A stretch of DNA of 49,807 bases, taken from contig JAJRRW010000091.1 of NCBI GenBank assembly GCA_024279115.1, positions 1 through 49,807 on the forward strand, written 5' to 3'. Every line of letters starts with the position of its first letter. Within the stretch, counting starts at the first letter, position 1. Of this stretch, positions 7,622-16,449 are shown piece after piece. Both the position numbers and the translations under genes were made by a program. Origin of the DNA: Alphaproteobacteria bacterium (GTDB lineage: Bacteria; Pseudomonadota; Alphaproteobacteria; Rhizobiales; JAKIUO01). The notes below the pieces were generated by a model, which was given only the letters and a program-made list of their open reading frames with translations, was not told the origin of the DNA and did no database searches.

Positions 7622-9253
7622 ATGTTCGATATTAAATCTATTTTGACTAGCTGTACCGTGATCGCCTTTGGCCTTTTTATGCTCGCCCCTGCCAATGCCG
7701 CCTCAAAACGTGTCGCGCTGGTGATTGGCAATTCCACATATGAACATAGCAGCGTTCTAAGTCATCCTGAAAATGATGCTATGGCGATTGCCAAAGCCCT
7801 CAAGGACGTGGGTTTTGACGTCATAATGGCGATTGACGTGACATATCGAGAGATGCCCAAACTGCTGTCCCGGTTTGCTCAAAAACTACGAACCGCAAAG
7901 GTTGGTCTGTGTTATTATTCCGGTCACAGCTTGCAGATCGAGGGCGAGAACTATCTGGTCCCTGTTGATGCTGACGTTCCCTCAAAAATTGACGCGCCGT
8001 TTCAGGCCGTGCGGCTTGATCGTATTTTGAATATTTTGCAACAGGGGCCCGAACAGACGCTGGTGTTTCTGGACGCCAGCGGGGATAATCCGCTTGCCAA
8101 AAAGCTGGCGCGCAGTTTCAAAACCGGTTCGTCGATTATTGGACGTGGACTGGCGCGCATCAAGGCGCAATCAGGCATGATGGTGGCTTATGCAACGGCA
8201 CCAGGCGACGTGGTTCAAGCGCGCAGAGGCAAATATTCGCCGTTTACCAAGGCGGTGGTGGCGCATATCGCCACCCCGGGGCTTGGCATTTCGCAGATGT
8301 TGCGCCAGGTGCGCAAGGATGTGATGAAGGCAACCGGACATGAGCAGGTGCCCTGGATGAGTTCATCGCTTCGCGATGACTTTATGTTCCAGCCACGCCA
8401 GCAAGAGACCGTCAGCATTTCCTTGCGGGCAGGGCCCCAGCCGGCTGGCTCCAATGCAGCATTATTCGAGCAAAATGCCTGGAATGCGACCGTGAGAGCA
8501 GGCTCGTGCGGAGCCTATCGGCAGTATATGAACTCTTATGCGCAATCCTTTTTCACCGGTCTGGCCCAATCGTGGATCGATAAAAACTGCGCCAACGCCA
8601 CGCCAAAACCTGCCTCCCCGCAACATTCTGATATGATTGCCATGCTGCCCCTGGTATCGATTGCCCCAAACCCGCGCCCCAGCCCCGCTAAAAGTTTGCC
8701 ATATATGCAGCGACTGGCGCGCACCATGCAAGCCGAGCTACAACGCATTGGCTGTTTGAGCAGCAAAGTGGATGGGCTCTGGGGGCAAACGTCGCGCCGG
8801 GCGGTCGATGAATATAATCGGGTTGCCAGCCGAAAAATATCACCCGAGCTGCCCAGTATTGAGGCCATTAATGTGCTCAAGAGGGTGGGACCAGCAACCT
8901 GTCAGTTGCAGCCCGAAATCGCCAGTGCATTGCCAGGAAAATGGGCGTGTAAATTCAAAACCGATGTCTATTTGACGCGGGACGTCTTCTTGATGAAACA
9001 AGGCAAGAAGGTCATCGGCGAAATATGTCGGGCTGACACGGTGATCAGTGAGTTTGATGGCAAATATTACTGGCTGAAACAATCGCAAAACTGCCGTGCA
9101 AAATCAATGCTGGCATTCGGTGTCCCGGTGAGTAAGACATCTTACGTGAAATCAAGGCTTTGGTTCAAGAGAGATAAGCTATTTGGGCAGGCTTACGAGA
9201 CCTCCAAAAAAATATTCCCCTGGGCTGGAATCCGGTGGCTCGCTTTGAGCTGA
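7622..9253 (+). CDS. Caspase-fold (peptidase C14-like) protein, catalytic Cys replaced, C-terminus frameshifted
   Basis: A signal peptide (about residues 1-27, ending PANAAS) indicates export. Residues about 30-240 match the bacterial caspase/C14 fold: RVALVIGNSTY, a strand-Gly-His motif (YYSGHSLQIEGENYLVP) and LVFLDASGDNP. The last is where active members have LDACR(D/N)NP, so the catalytic Cys appears to be Ser and proteolysis is unlikely. A peptidoglycan-binding-like module follows (about 365-415, ELQRIGCLSSKVDGLWG), then a beta-rich tail. The frame ends at 9253, but a second frame continues sensibly (RFELSEGQLKTSLGGYVTQK) to a TAG at 9343-9345. One added A in the A7 run at 9206-9212 would give 574 residues. 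The role is unknown; a cell-envelope scaffold is possible. Confidence 0.75.
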   Translation: MFDIKSILTSCTVIAFGLFMLAPANAASKRVALVIGNSTYEHSSVLSHPENDAMAIAKALKDVGFDVIMAIDVTYREMPKLLSRFAQKLRTAKVGLCYYSGHSLQIEGENYLVPVDADVPSKIDAPFQAVRLDRILNILQQGPEQTLVFLDASGDNPLAKKLARSFKTGSSIIGRGLARIKAQSGMMVAYATAPGDVVQARRGKYSPFTKAVVAHIATPGLGISQMLRQVRKDVMKATGHEQVPWMSSSLRDDFMFQPRQQETVSISLRAGPQPAGSNAALFEQNAWNATVRAGSCGAYRQYMNSYAQSFFTGLAQSWIDKNCANATPKPASPQHSDMIAMLPLVSIAPNPRPSPAKSLPYMQRLARTMQAELQRIGCLSSKVDGLWGQTSRRAVDEYNRVASRKISPELPSIEAINVLKRVGPATCQLQPEIASALPGKWACKFKTDVYLTRDVFLMKQGKKVIGEICRADTVISEFDGKYYWLKQSQNCRAKSMLAFGVPVSKTSYVKSRLWFKRDKLFGQAYETSKKIFPWAGIRWLALS

Positions 9254-9380
9254 GCGAAGGGCAGTTGAAAACCTCGCTCGGCGGATATGTGACGCAAAAG
9301 GGCGAGCGATACCGCTTTGCAACCAGCGGCTCCTGCATGAAATAGCGCGGCCATAAAAATGCCCTGCGCGGACAGCGTCG

Positions 9381-10619
9381 TCATTCGCTCTTCTCGCCGA
9401 TAATCAGCTCACCCTGCCATTGTCTGTTGAGCAGCAAGGCGCCCACAAGTGACACGGCTGCCAATGCCGCCATCACCAGATAGGCTTGTGAGCCACGGTT
9501 TGCGTAGCGCGACCCGGAGATCATCGTCATGATGCCCATGATGACCCCCATGGCAAAGGCTGCATAAAGCCCCTGGCCGGTGGCGGAATATTGTTCGGGC
9601 ACCGCTTGGGCGATAAAATGGATGGCCCCCAGATGAGCCGCGCCAAACGACAAGGCATGCAGGATCTGCACGGGAAACAAAATATACAAAGGCGGATCAA
9701 ACGCGGTGATAACCCAGCGAACAATCGCACCAAGGGCGGCAAATATCAGCAGATTGACGGGGCCAAAGCGCAAGAGCAGGGGAGTTGACCAGGCGAACAG
9801 GGTCACCTCTGCCAGCACCCCAACCGCCCACAGGGCCCCGATAATGCCTGCCGCAATACCCAGACTTTGCCAGTGCAGGGTGCCAAAACCATAGAGAATG
9901 GCATGGGTTGCCTGAATACCTGCCGAGGTCATCAAAAATAGCAAGAACAGTTTTGAACGCATCAGTTGCATGGCGTCGCGCCAATGGATCGGCGGCAGGG
10001 GCGCGGCTTTTTCCATCTGTCTTTTACTGGTGCCAATGGGCAGGGCATAAGCGGACAAGATGGTGATAAGGATGGCCGCCAGCATCATGTGCAAGATCAG
10101 CCCGTCCCCCCAGCGATCAATGAGCATCCCTCCTGCCAGGCTGGCGAGTATGAAGGTCAAGGAGCCCCACAGGCGAATACGGCCATAGTCGAGCCCCGCC
10201 AGCTTGACCTCTGACATGGCGATTGATTCGGTAAGGGGCATCACCGATGTCCAGAAAATGCCAAACAATATGGAGACGCTCAAAAGCGGCCAGAACCCGT
10301 AAAAAGGGACAAAGGCCAGCAGCGATAGAAATGATCCCCAGGTGAGGGCGATGAGGACGCGGCGTCGATCCCCCAGCTGGTCGGCCAGAAACGAAATAAT
10401 CGGTGTAAAGATCACGCGGGTTATCAAGGGGGCGGCGATGATAAAACTGATTTCTATCTCATCAAGGCCCCTTGATTTCAGCCAGACCGGGAAAAATGGC
10501 AGAATGATCCCCACCAGCAGAAACACCGCCCCATAAAAACTGGCCAGTCTGATCGCCAGTTCTCTCGCGTCATTGTGCGGATTTTGATGTTTCATGACGG
10601 GTTCGCAGGATTTGTTCAT
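9381..10619 (-). CDS. MFS transporter, HcaT/MFS_1-like
   Basis: This 412-residue inner-membrane protein has about twelve hydrophobic segments. The typical MFS loop signature between helices 2 and 3 is seen as FLADQLGDRRRVL, and a central cytoplasmic loop (about 195-215) separates the halves. Overall it resembles the MFS_1-like group containing the phenylpropionate transporter HcaT and nucleoside permeases, but the substrate cannot be deduced. The gene is isolated. Its 3' end converges on the caspase-like gene, leaving only about 35 bases after the TAG at 9343-9345. Two candidate starts exist, ATG at 10619 and ATG at 10595; neither has a clear ribosome-binding site. Confidence 0.85.
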   Translation of the reverse strand: MNKSCEPVMKHQNPHNDARELAIRLASFYGAVFLLVGIILPFFPVWLKSRGLDEIEISFIIAAPLITRVIFTPIISFLADQLGDRRRVLIALTWGSFLSLLAFVPFYGFWPLLSVSILFGIFWTSVMPLTESIAMSEVKLAGLDYGRIRLWGSLTFILASLAGGMLIDRWGDGLILHMMLAAILITILSAYALPIGTSKRQMEKAAPLPPIHWRDAMQLMRSKLFLLFLMTSAGIQATHAILYGFGTLHWQSLGIAAGIIGALWAVGVLAEVTLFAWSTPLLLRFGPVNLLIFAALGAIVRWVITAFDPPLYILFPVQILHALSFGAAHLGAIHFIAQAVPEQYSATGQGLYAAFAMGVIMGIMTMISGSRYANRGSQAYLVMAALAAVSLVGALLLNRQWQGELIIGEKSE

Positions 10620-10738
10620 TTTAGGTTAACGGTGATTGGTCATAACTACTAATGGTTGCATGCGCTCAAAGTGATTTGATTCCAAGAAAATCAATTTGCG
10701 CGTGCGAGAGGCAATGAGGCTCATTGATAGAGAGTGTT

Positions 10739-11713
10739 ATGAACAATTCCAAGGCGATCGTCGAGACAGCTAAAACATATGATGCAGACCAGCTCGACCG
10801 GGACGAATATCAGGCACTGGAAACAGCCTTGCTGCAAACGGCGCGGGGTCGTAATTTTCTGACTGAATATCTGCGCCGCAATGGGGGCAGTGCGGTTCCG
10901 GCCCAGACCATGATGCTCAATGAGGGTGGTTCTGCGCCGCTGGCTGGCAGCGATACAGACAAAATATTGCAGGCCGTGGAAAAACTGCATAACGCGGTCA
11001 TGGATCAGCAAAGCAAGCCTGTTGCCGATCACGCCCGTATTGATATTCTGGAGATGGCCAAGGCCATTGCCAAGACCAGATCCGAAATCGTCGCCATGCG
11101 CACCGATGGCGAATATGACCATATGTCGGTTGCTGCGGGCGAAATGGATGCCATTGTTCAGTCTACTGAAAAAGCTACTAATGATATTTTGCAGGCTGCT
11201 GAGAAAATTCAGGAAGTGGCGTGGCGTCTGCGCGAAGCGGGCACAGAAGAAGCTGAATGTGAGGAAATCGACAATTGCGCCACCGAAATTTATATGGCCT
11301 GCTCGTTCCAGGATATCACCGGCCAGCGCACCACAAAGGTCGTGCGGGTTCTGCAATATCTTGAAGCGCGGATCAATTCGATGATCGAGATCTGGGGGCT
11401 GTCAGCAGAAGAAGAGCTGGACGGCGAGGGGCATGTCGCCCCTGTTGCCAATGCGGCGATAATTGACGAGCGACCAGACGCCCACCTGCTGAACGGGCCT
11501 CAAATGCACGAGACGGCCTTGGGGCAGGATAATATCGATGCGCTTCTTGGCGAAGATCCGTTTGCGCAGGTTGCCAATGAGGACACGCCACAAGCGACAG
11601 ACAGTACACCCAGCGTCGAGCTATTGTCTGTCGACGCCATTGATGATATTTTTGATGCGGCCTCGCCGAATGAAGAAATCGATGAAGAGCAGCTTAAGGC
11701 ATTGTTTAACTGA
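10739..11713 (+). CDS. CheZ-like protein phosphatase, orphan
   Basis: The 324-residue protein has a long helical region and the motif CSFQDITGQRTTKVVRVLQ at about residues 185-203. This matches the CheZ signature (F-Q-D-[IL]-T-G-Q), whose Gln is the residue that dephosphorylates a response regulator. The C-terminal 90 residues are acidic and end in EEIDEEQLKALFN, a plausible docking tail; E. coli CheZ likewise docks CheY with its C-terminus. No chemotaxis or flagellar gene lies in the window, so the target receiver is unknown. I prefer the ATG at 10739, preceded by GAGAG, over a TTG at 10724. Confidence 0.75.
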   Translation: MNNSKAIVETAKTYDADQLDRDEYQALETALLQTARGRNFLTEYLRRNGGSAVPAQTMMLNEGGSAPLAGSDTDKILQAVEKLHNAVMDQQSKPVADHARIDILEMAKAIAKTRSEIVAMRTDGEYDHMSVAAGEMDAIVQSTEKATNDILQAAEKIQEVAWRLREAGTEEAECEEIDNCATEIYMACSFQDITGQRTTKVVRVLQYLEARINSMIEIWGLSAEEELDGEGHVAPVANAAIIDERPDAHLLNGPQMHETALGQDNIDALLGEDPFAQVANEDTPQATDSTPSVELLSVDAIDDIFDAASPNEEIDEEQLKALFN

Positions 11714-11873
11714 TAAAAATTTCAGATGCCAAAATGGCTGACGGTCGCCGCAGCGGTGGGCTGAATTTGGGGCGGTTCACAAGCTTTTTATTCGATTTGC
11801 CTATTTCAACCCCGATGACTATGGTGAGGAAATTGGAAATTCCATTGAATGCTATTTCGGGGAAGGGTCTATC

Positions 11874-12602
11874 ATGCTTCGTATTTTGTTTTTGCTGCTT
11901 GCCGTATTTATCGGCGGTTGGGTCGCTTGGCCTGCTTATTCTGCCTACCAGATATATGGCGGTATGCAATCTGCTGACACGGGAGTCCTGGAGAGCAAAA
12001 TCAACTGGGACTCTATGCGGACTTCTTTACGGCCCGCGGTGACAGTGGAAGTCGAAAAAGCCCTGGGCGGCGATAAAAAAGGATTGACGGGTGCCTTGAT
12101 GCCTCAGATCATTGATGCGGCTCTCAAAGCTGTTGTGACCCCGGCGGGTCTCGCACAGGTGATGGCGCATGGCGGAGATGTATCGAGCGCGGTGAGTGAG
12201 ATCGTTTCCAAGCAGGCCGGTAAACTTGGCGGTCTGGGAGCTCTTGCTGGCGGCGGCAATAGTGGCGGCGGCGGCGGTCTGCTGGGGGGCTTGCTCGGTG
12301 GAAATAGTGATAGTGGCGCTGGCGGCCTGCTGGGCGGTCTGCTCGGCAATAAAAAAGTGCGTGAAATGGCCGGCGAAAAAATTGGCGGGATGATGAAAAA
12401 AGACGAGCCCGAAATGGCTGACAAGCCCGCAACTCCGTCTTATGGTCTGGCCAATATAAAACGCTTCGCCTATACAGGTTTTGGGGCCATGGAAGTTGGT
12501 GTCGCCAAAGATCCAGCCGTTGACAAATCTGATGTTGTCGCGGTTATGGAGTTTCAGAATTTCGACTGGAAACTGACCGGCTTGATCCCACGGGCAAAAT
12601 AG
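11874..12602 (+). CDS. DUF2939 family protein with glycine-rich repeat
   Basis: This is a 242-residue protein. An N-terminal hydrophobic segment (about 1-22) ends in WPAYSAYQIYGGMQSAD and is followed by INWDSMRTSLRP, the pattern of DUF2939 proteins. Residues about 120-165 are a low-complexity Gly/Leu stretch containing two copies of GGLLGGLLG, which could form a glycine-zipper membrane hairpin. The C-terminal part (YGLANIKRFAYTGFGAMEVG...) looks globular. A GGAAGG ribosome-binding site precedes the ATG. The function is unknown; export or inner-membrane anchoring is likely. Confidence 0.7.
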   Translation: MLRILFLLLAVFIGGWVAWPAYSAYQIYGGMQSADTGVLESKINWDSMRTSLRPAVTVEVEKALGGDKKGLTGALMPQIIDAALKAVVTPAGLAQVMAHGGDVSSAVSEIVSKQAGKLGGLGALAGGGNSGGGGGLLGGLLGGNSDSGAGGLLGGLLGNKKVREMAGEKIGGMMKKDEPEMADKPATPSYGLANIKRFAYTGFGAMEVGVAKDPAVDKSDVVAVMEFQNFDWKLTGLIPRAK

Positions 12603-12712
12603 CTCGTGTGACGCATTTTTGGACCCGATCGCAGTTGTTTGTGGCTTGGTAAAAAATTGATTTAATCCAGGCACAGGCATTCTGTGAGCCTGGCGGCAAG
12701 CGGTGGATTGGC

Positions 12713-13762
12713 ATGAAACTAGACATGCAGAACCTGTTGAATGCGGGACAAAACCTGTTCAAGACGGGGGTGCCCTCGCTTAAAAAGCCAGGCCCTGCCC
12801 GTCAGGCAGAGCTTGTTGCCGTTCCAGAAAACCCCATACCAGCAGACGGCAAAGTGGGGTTTATCACCAGCAGCAACGGTGTGACCCTTCGCTATGCTCT
12901 GTGGCGGGGCACCAGCGAACACCGCTTTGCTACCGTGTGCATTTTGCCAGGGCGCGGTGAGTTTATCGAAAAATATAGCGAGACCATCTCGGACCTGCGC
13001 CGTCGCGGTTTCACGGTGGCCATATTTGACTGGCGAGGACAGGGTGGCTCCGACCGGGAGCTGGCCAATCCGCGCAAGGGTCACGTTACAGATTTCAAAG
13101 AATATGACGCCGATTTGCACAGCTTCGTGAAGCAGGTTCTGCTACCCGATTGCCCGGCCCCGTTTTTTGCCTTGGCCCACTCCTTGGGGGCCCATATATT
13201 ACTGCGCAACACGGCCTATGAAAGCTGCCAGTTCGAGCGTGTGGTGATGGTCTCGCCGATGCTGGAGCTGGTGCAGCTGCCGGTGTCAATCGGGCTGGCC
13301 CGCTTCTTTGTTGAAGCCGCCTCGATTGCCGGTTTTTCAGATGTCTATGTGCCAGGTGGTAGCGATCGGGTGGTTGAGGAGCTGGGGTTTGAAGGCAATG
13401 TTCTGACTTCTGACCGGGTGCGCTATGAACGCTATGCCAAGGTGCTGGAGGCGGCGCCGCACCTGGGGACGGGGTCTCCCACCAATGGCTGGTTATATGC
13501 CGCGTTTCGCTCCATGCAAAAAATGAGCGAGCCTGGGTTCCCCGGGCGCATCAAGGTGCCGGTGCTCATGTTTTCGGCATCTGACGATAAAATTGTCTCC
13601 TCCGAAGCCATTCAAAAATTTGCCTCACGGGCGCGCATGTGCCGTCTCACCGATATTCCTGGCGCGCGCCATGAAATAATGCAGGAGCGCCAGACCTTTC
13701 GCGAAGAGTTCTGGGCCGCCTTTGACAAGTTCATTCCCGGTACCAAGGAATGGCAGGACTAA
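12713..13762 (+). CDS. Alpha/beta hydrolase, lysophospholipase (PldB/monoglyceride lipase)-like
   Basis: This is a 349-residue serine hydrolase of the Hydrolase_4 group. The visible landmarks are LPGRGEFIEKY (oxyanion region), FDWRGQGGSD, the nucleophile elbow ALAHSLGAH (Ala-His-Ser-Leu-Gly, first Gly replaced by Ala), the acid in SASDDKIVS, and the catalytic His in GARHEIMQE. The order matches PldB-like lysophospholipases and monoacylglycerol lipases. There is no signal peptide, so it is probably cytosolic or peripheral to the inner membrane. Substrate choice within the group cannot be decided from sequence alone. Confidence 0.85.
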   Translation: MKLDMQNLLNAGQNLFKTGVPSLKKPGPARQAELVAVPENPIPADGKVGFITSSNGVTLRYALWRGTSEHRFATVCILPGRGEFIEKYSETISDLRRRGFTVAIFDWRGQGGSDRELANPRKGHVTDFKEYDADLHSFVKQVLLPDCPAPFFALAHSLGAHILLRNTAYESCQFERVVMVSPMLELVQLPVSIGLARFFVEAASIAGFSDVYVPGGSDRVVEELGFEGNVLTSDRVRYERYAKVLEAAPHLGTGSPTNGWLYAAFRSMQKMSEPGFPGRIKVPVLMFSASDDKIVSSEAIQKFASRARMCRLTDIPGARHEIMQERQTFREEFWAAFDKFIPGTKEWQD

Positions 13763-14004
13763 GCGGTTTGCGTTCTCTTTGATTGTCAGATTGGTGTCCT
13801 CCCGGTGGGTGCCAAACCGCTGCCGCGACAAGTAGAGCCGGGGGCGCGATGACGTGCCGCTCCGGGGGCAGCGGCAAGAAGAACAGATGTGGCAAGTTTG
13901 CCCCTTCACCCTGGTTCAAGCCCGGGGAGCAACCACCCAACCCCGTCCAATAAAAGCGGGCCAGGCCATGTAGCCCTCCAATTCCAAGTGCTCAGGTTCA
14001 ACGG

Positions 14005-14841
14005 CTAAGACTGGGCGAGCACTGCCAGAGCCTTGTCGTGGAGCACTTGATTGGCGCTGGCGAGGATTTCTCCCCCTTGCGCGGGGTCGCCATTGTCCCA
14101 GGTCGTGACAATACCACCCGCCGCCCTGATAATGGGGATGAGCGGCGCGATGTCATACACCGCCAATCCCGCTTCGACGACAATGTCCAGCAGTCCCATA
14201 GACAGCAGGCAATAGGCGTAGCAATCATATCCATAGCGGGTCATGCGGGTTTGGTTTGACAGGCGCTGGAATTTTTCCCAGCCCCCCCGGTGGGCGAAAT
14301 GCTCGGGAGCCGTGCTTGACAGAACAGCCTGCGAGAGATCGTCAACGCAGCTTGTCGCAAGGCGCTTGGTGGCATCCTGGCCTCTGCGATAAAAAGCGCC
14401 ATTGGCTCCCCCCCAGAAGCGCTCCCCCGTAAAGGGCTGGTTCATCATGCCAAGGCGCGGCTGGCCCTTGTGGGCAAGGCCGATCAGCGTGCCCCAGGTG
14501 GGAGCGCCGATAATGAAAGCGCGAGTGCCATCAATGGGATCAAAGATCCAGCACAAATCAGCATCCGGGTCCTTGTTGGGAAATTCCTCACCGATAATGC
14601 CATGATCTGCAAAGCGCTTATTGATGAGATCGCGCATGACCTGTTCGGCCCCCCGGTCAGCCTCTGTGACCGGGTCGTAAATGCCCTTTTCGTGTTTTTC
14701 ATCCACGTCCAGCTTGGAGCGGAAAAACGGCAGAATGACATTTGCCGAGCAATCCGCGAGATCGTGAAGGATGGGCTCGAAAACCGAAAAATCAGTGGTA
14801 TTTATGTGACTATTGCGGTCGTTGGAAGGTTGATCACGCAT
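14005..14841 (-). CDS. hisN: Histidinol-phosphatase, inositol monophosphatase family
   Basis: This 278-residue Mg-dependent phosphatase has the family's metal-binding sets: DPVTEADRGAEQ, GEEFPNKDPD, DPIDGTRAF, and a C-terminal VYDIAPLIPIIRAAGG. The phrase YDIA.LIPI.RAAGG with VTTWD is typical of the HisN subgroup, which converts L-histidinol phosphate to histidinol in histidine synthesis in many actinobacteria and alphaproteobacteria. A general inositol-monophosphatase role cannot be excluded. The ATG at 14841 is clear. It diverges from a putative small RNA gene at about 14996-15080. Confidence 0.85.
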   Translation of the reverse strand: MRDQPSNDRNSHINTTDFSVFEPILHDLADCSANVILPFFRSKLDVDEKHEKGIYDPVTEADRGAEQVMRDLINKRFADHGIIGEEFPNKDPDADLCWIFDPIDGTRAFIIGAPTWGTLIGLAHKGQPRLGMMNQPFTGERFWGGANGAFYRRGQDATKRLATSCVDDLSQAVLSSTAPEHFAHRGGWEKFQRLSNQTRMTRYGYDCYAYCLLSMGLLDIVVEAGLAVYDIAPLIPIIRAAGGIVTTWDNGDPAQGGEILASANQVLHDKALAVLAQS

Positions 14842-14995
14842 AAATTCGGGTCTTTCTGTGTCGTAACTGTGGCTTATATGTGGTGCATCGCGGCAACATG
14901 CAGTGTAAAATTAGCACATATGGCTGATTAATAATTGCCGAATCGCTTATTAGTTCGTACTCTGAACCTGTCTCGACAAACGGATTATCTCATAT

Positions 14996-15080
14996 CGTGG
15001 CAGTATGGATGATCCCGAGTTGGATTATTTCCTCTCTGTGTGAGAAAAGATCGCAAGTTTCCTCTTGCGGTCTTTTTTTT
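14996..15080 (+). ncRNA. mmgR: Putative trans-acting small RNA, mmgR/suhB (alpha-r8) type
   Basis: About 80 bases end in a strong intrinsic terminator and hold no open frame. A small 5' hairpin is possible (GATCC at about 15011-15015 with GGATT further on), followed by an unpaired TTTCCTCTCT at 15029-15038. From memory, the alphaproteobacterial mmgR/alpha-r8 family has a short unstructured pyrimidine core, about TTTCCTCCCT, just before its terminator and a length near 77 nt. It was first named after a neighbouring suhB-like phosphatase gene, and here a gene of that family (hisN) is divergent from it. The 5' end is estimated from terminator position and typical length. Confidence 0.5.
15049..15080 (+). 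terminator. Intrinsic terminator of the putative small RNA
   Basis: GATCGCAAG at 15049-15057 pairs with CTTGCGGTC at 15064-15072 (one G-U pair) around a TTTCCT loop and is followed by eight T residues. This is the strongest intrinsic terminator in the window on the plus strand. Read from the minus strand it has only a four-T tail, so it may also weakly terminate the upstream N-formylglutamate amidohydrolase gene. Confidence 0.85.
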
Positions 15081-15140
15081 GTGCGTGTCATTTTCATATT
15101 GAGCAGGACCTGCTGCGGCCCCTGACTGTTATTGAACGGT

Positions 15141-16043
15141 TCATTCAGCTGCGAGGCGCGAACCAAATGACAGATCGGGGAGCGAATTGATCAGCGCCTT
15201 GGTCAAGCTCTGCAAATGGCTGCGCAACTCCTCAAAACCGGAGGTTTTTTCCAAAGTCCGTTCATTGAGATAGAGCCGGCGATTGATCTCTATTTGCAAT
15301 ACGTGAATACCGTTTTGCGGTTTGCCATATTGTTTTGTCACATAGCCCCCGGCATATGGCTTGTTGACGCTGACATGGTAGCCCATGGATTGCAGTTGGC
15401 AGCGCACCATATGGGTCAACTCAAAATCGCAGCTTTTATCAAACAAATTACCAAGCACAAAGTCGGGGGGAATGTCTTTGAAGCCGGGCAGATTGCCAGA
15501 GGGCATGGAATGGCAATCGATCAATATGGCGTGCTGGCAGGTTTTCATGGTATTGGCAATCAGCGTGTGTAGTGCTGCGTGATAGGGGTAATAGAGATGA
15601 TTGATCCGCGTTTGAGCCTCATCGAAATCGAGTTTGTCTGTATAGATTTCGCGTCCCTGGGAAACGATACGCGCGATAGCCCCCAGGCCACTCTTCACCT
15701 TGGCTGAATCTTCAATAGCAAATTCGGGGAGCGGGCCAGCAAACAGCTCGGGATCAAGTTCGAACGGATGGCGGTTGAGGTCGAGATAGGCCCGTGGCAC
15801 CAAAGAATGTATGAAATGCGCCCCTTGAGCTGCGACATGGGCAAACAGCTCGTCGACATAGGCGTCTTCAGAACTGCGCAACTGCATTGGCGAGAGGTTC
15901 GAGTTTTGCAAAAAGGCGCGCGGGTATATACGGCCGCTATGGGGGGAGCTGAAAATAAACGGGCCGGTTGCCGGGCACGCAGTTTCAAGCGCAAAAGCTG
16001 GCTGGAAATTTTCCTCGATGGTCTGGAGTTCTTGTGATGCCAT
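15141..16043 (-). CDS. N-formylglutamate amidohydrolase family protein
   Basis: This 300-residue hydrolase matches the FGase family. It shows FSSPHSGRIYP (metal ligand His), LRSSEDAYVDELF, PRAYLDLNRHPFELDP, ILIDCHSMPS and a C-terminal LQIEINRRLYLNE. Family members hydrolyse N-formyl-L-glutamate to formate and glutamate in histidine degradation. In alphaproteobacteria a copy regularly lies beside cpdR without hut genes, as here, so its true substrate may differ. The protein has no signal peptide and is complete. It is divergent from cpdR across about 400 bases. Confidence 0.85.
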   Translation of the reverse strand: MASQELQTIEENFQPAFALETACPATGPFIFSSPHSGRIYPRAFLQNSNLSPMQLRSSEDAYVDELFAHVAAQGAHFIHSLVPRAYLDLNRHPFELDPELFAGPLPEFAIEDSAKVKSGLGAIARIVSQGREIYTDKLDFDEAQTRINHLYYPYHAALHTLIANTMKTCQHAILIDCHSMPSGNLPGFKDIPPDFVLGNLFDKSCDFELTHMVRCQLQSMGYHVSVNKPYAGGYVTKQYGKPQNGIHVLQIEINRRLYLNERTLEKTSGFEELRSHLQSLTKALINSLPDLSFGSRLAAE

Positions 16044-16449
16044 ATTGTCCGGGCCCAGATTGGTTGCTTGCGGCCTCTATATCGCCGATTTCAGACCCTG
16101 TTTTAGCCCGAATTTTCTTCTAAAACAAAGTCTGTTGAAAATTAACATGAAAAGCGCGCCGTTTTGGACAGAGTTTTCCCGTGTTATTTTTATTGATTTG
16201 GATTGTTTGCGTTGAGTGAGTAGGGTTCAAACAGGCGTCAAAGCGCTTAAGTGTGGTGCTTTATATGTTGTATCTGGATCTGTAAACGGACTGTTAGTTT
16301 GCTGGTTACATTATTTGTTATGGATATGCGCATAAGATATGTGACCAGATACCAGCGACCTGCTAGGTTGCTCGTATCATATTGTGAGAGGCGATGCTTG
16401 CTCACCAGCTAAGGGTCTAAGTCGTAGCGAAATTAGAGGCAGGAAAAAG
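16044..16449. other. Divergent intergenic region before cpdR
   Basis: No gene is visible. The region holds the promoters of the flanking divergent genes, a ten-base palindrome TATGCGCATA near 16325-16334, and a hairpin AGCGACCT-GCT-AGGTTGCT at 16354-16372 about 80 bases before the cpdR start. I could not find a full CtrA box (TTAA-N7-TTAA), although cpdR is under cell-cycle control in related bacteria. Confidence 0.4.

Noticed and set aside
12244-12352. Gly/Leu repeat in the DUF2939 gene as a mobile or CRISPR-like repeat
   Set aside because: It is an in-frame low-complexity coding repeat with no regular spacers.
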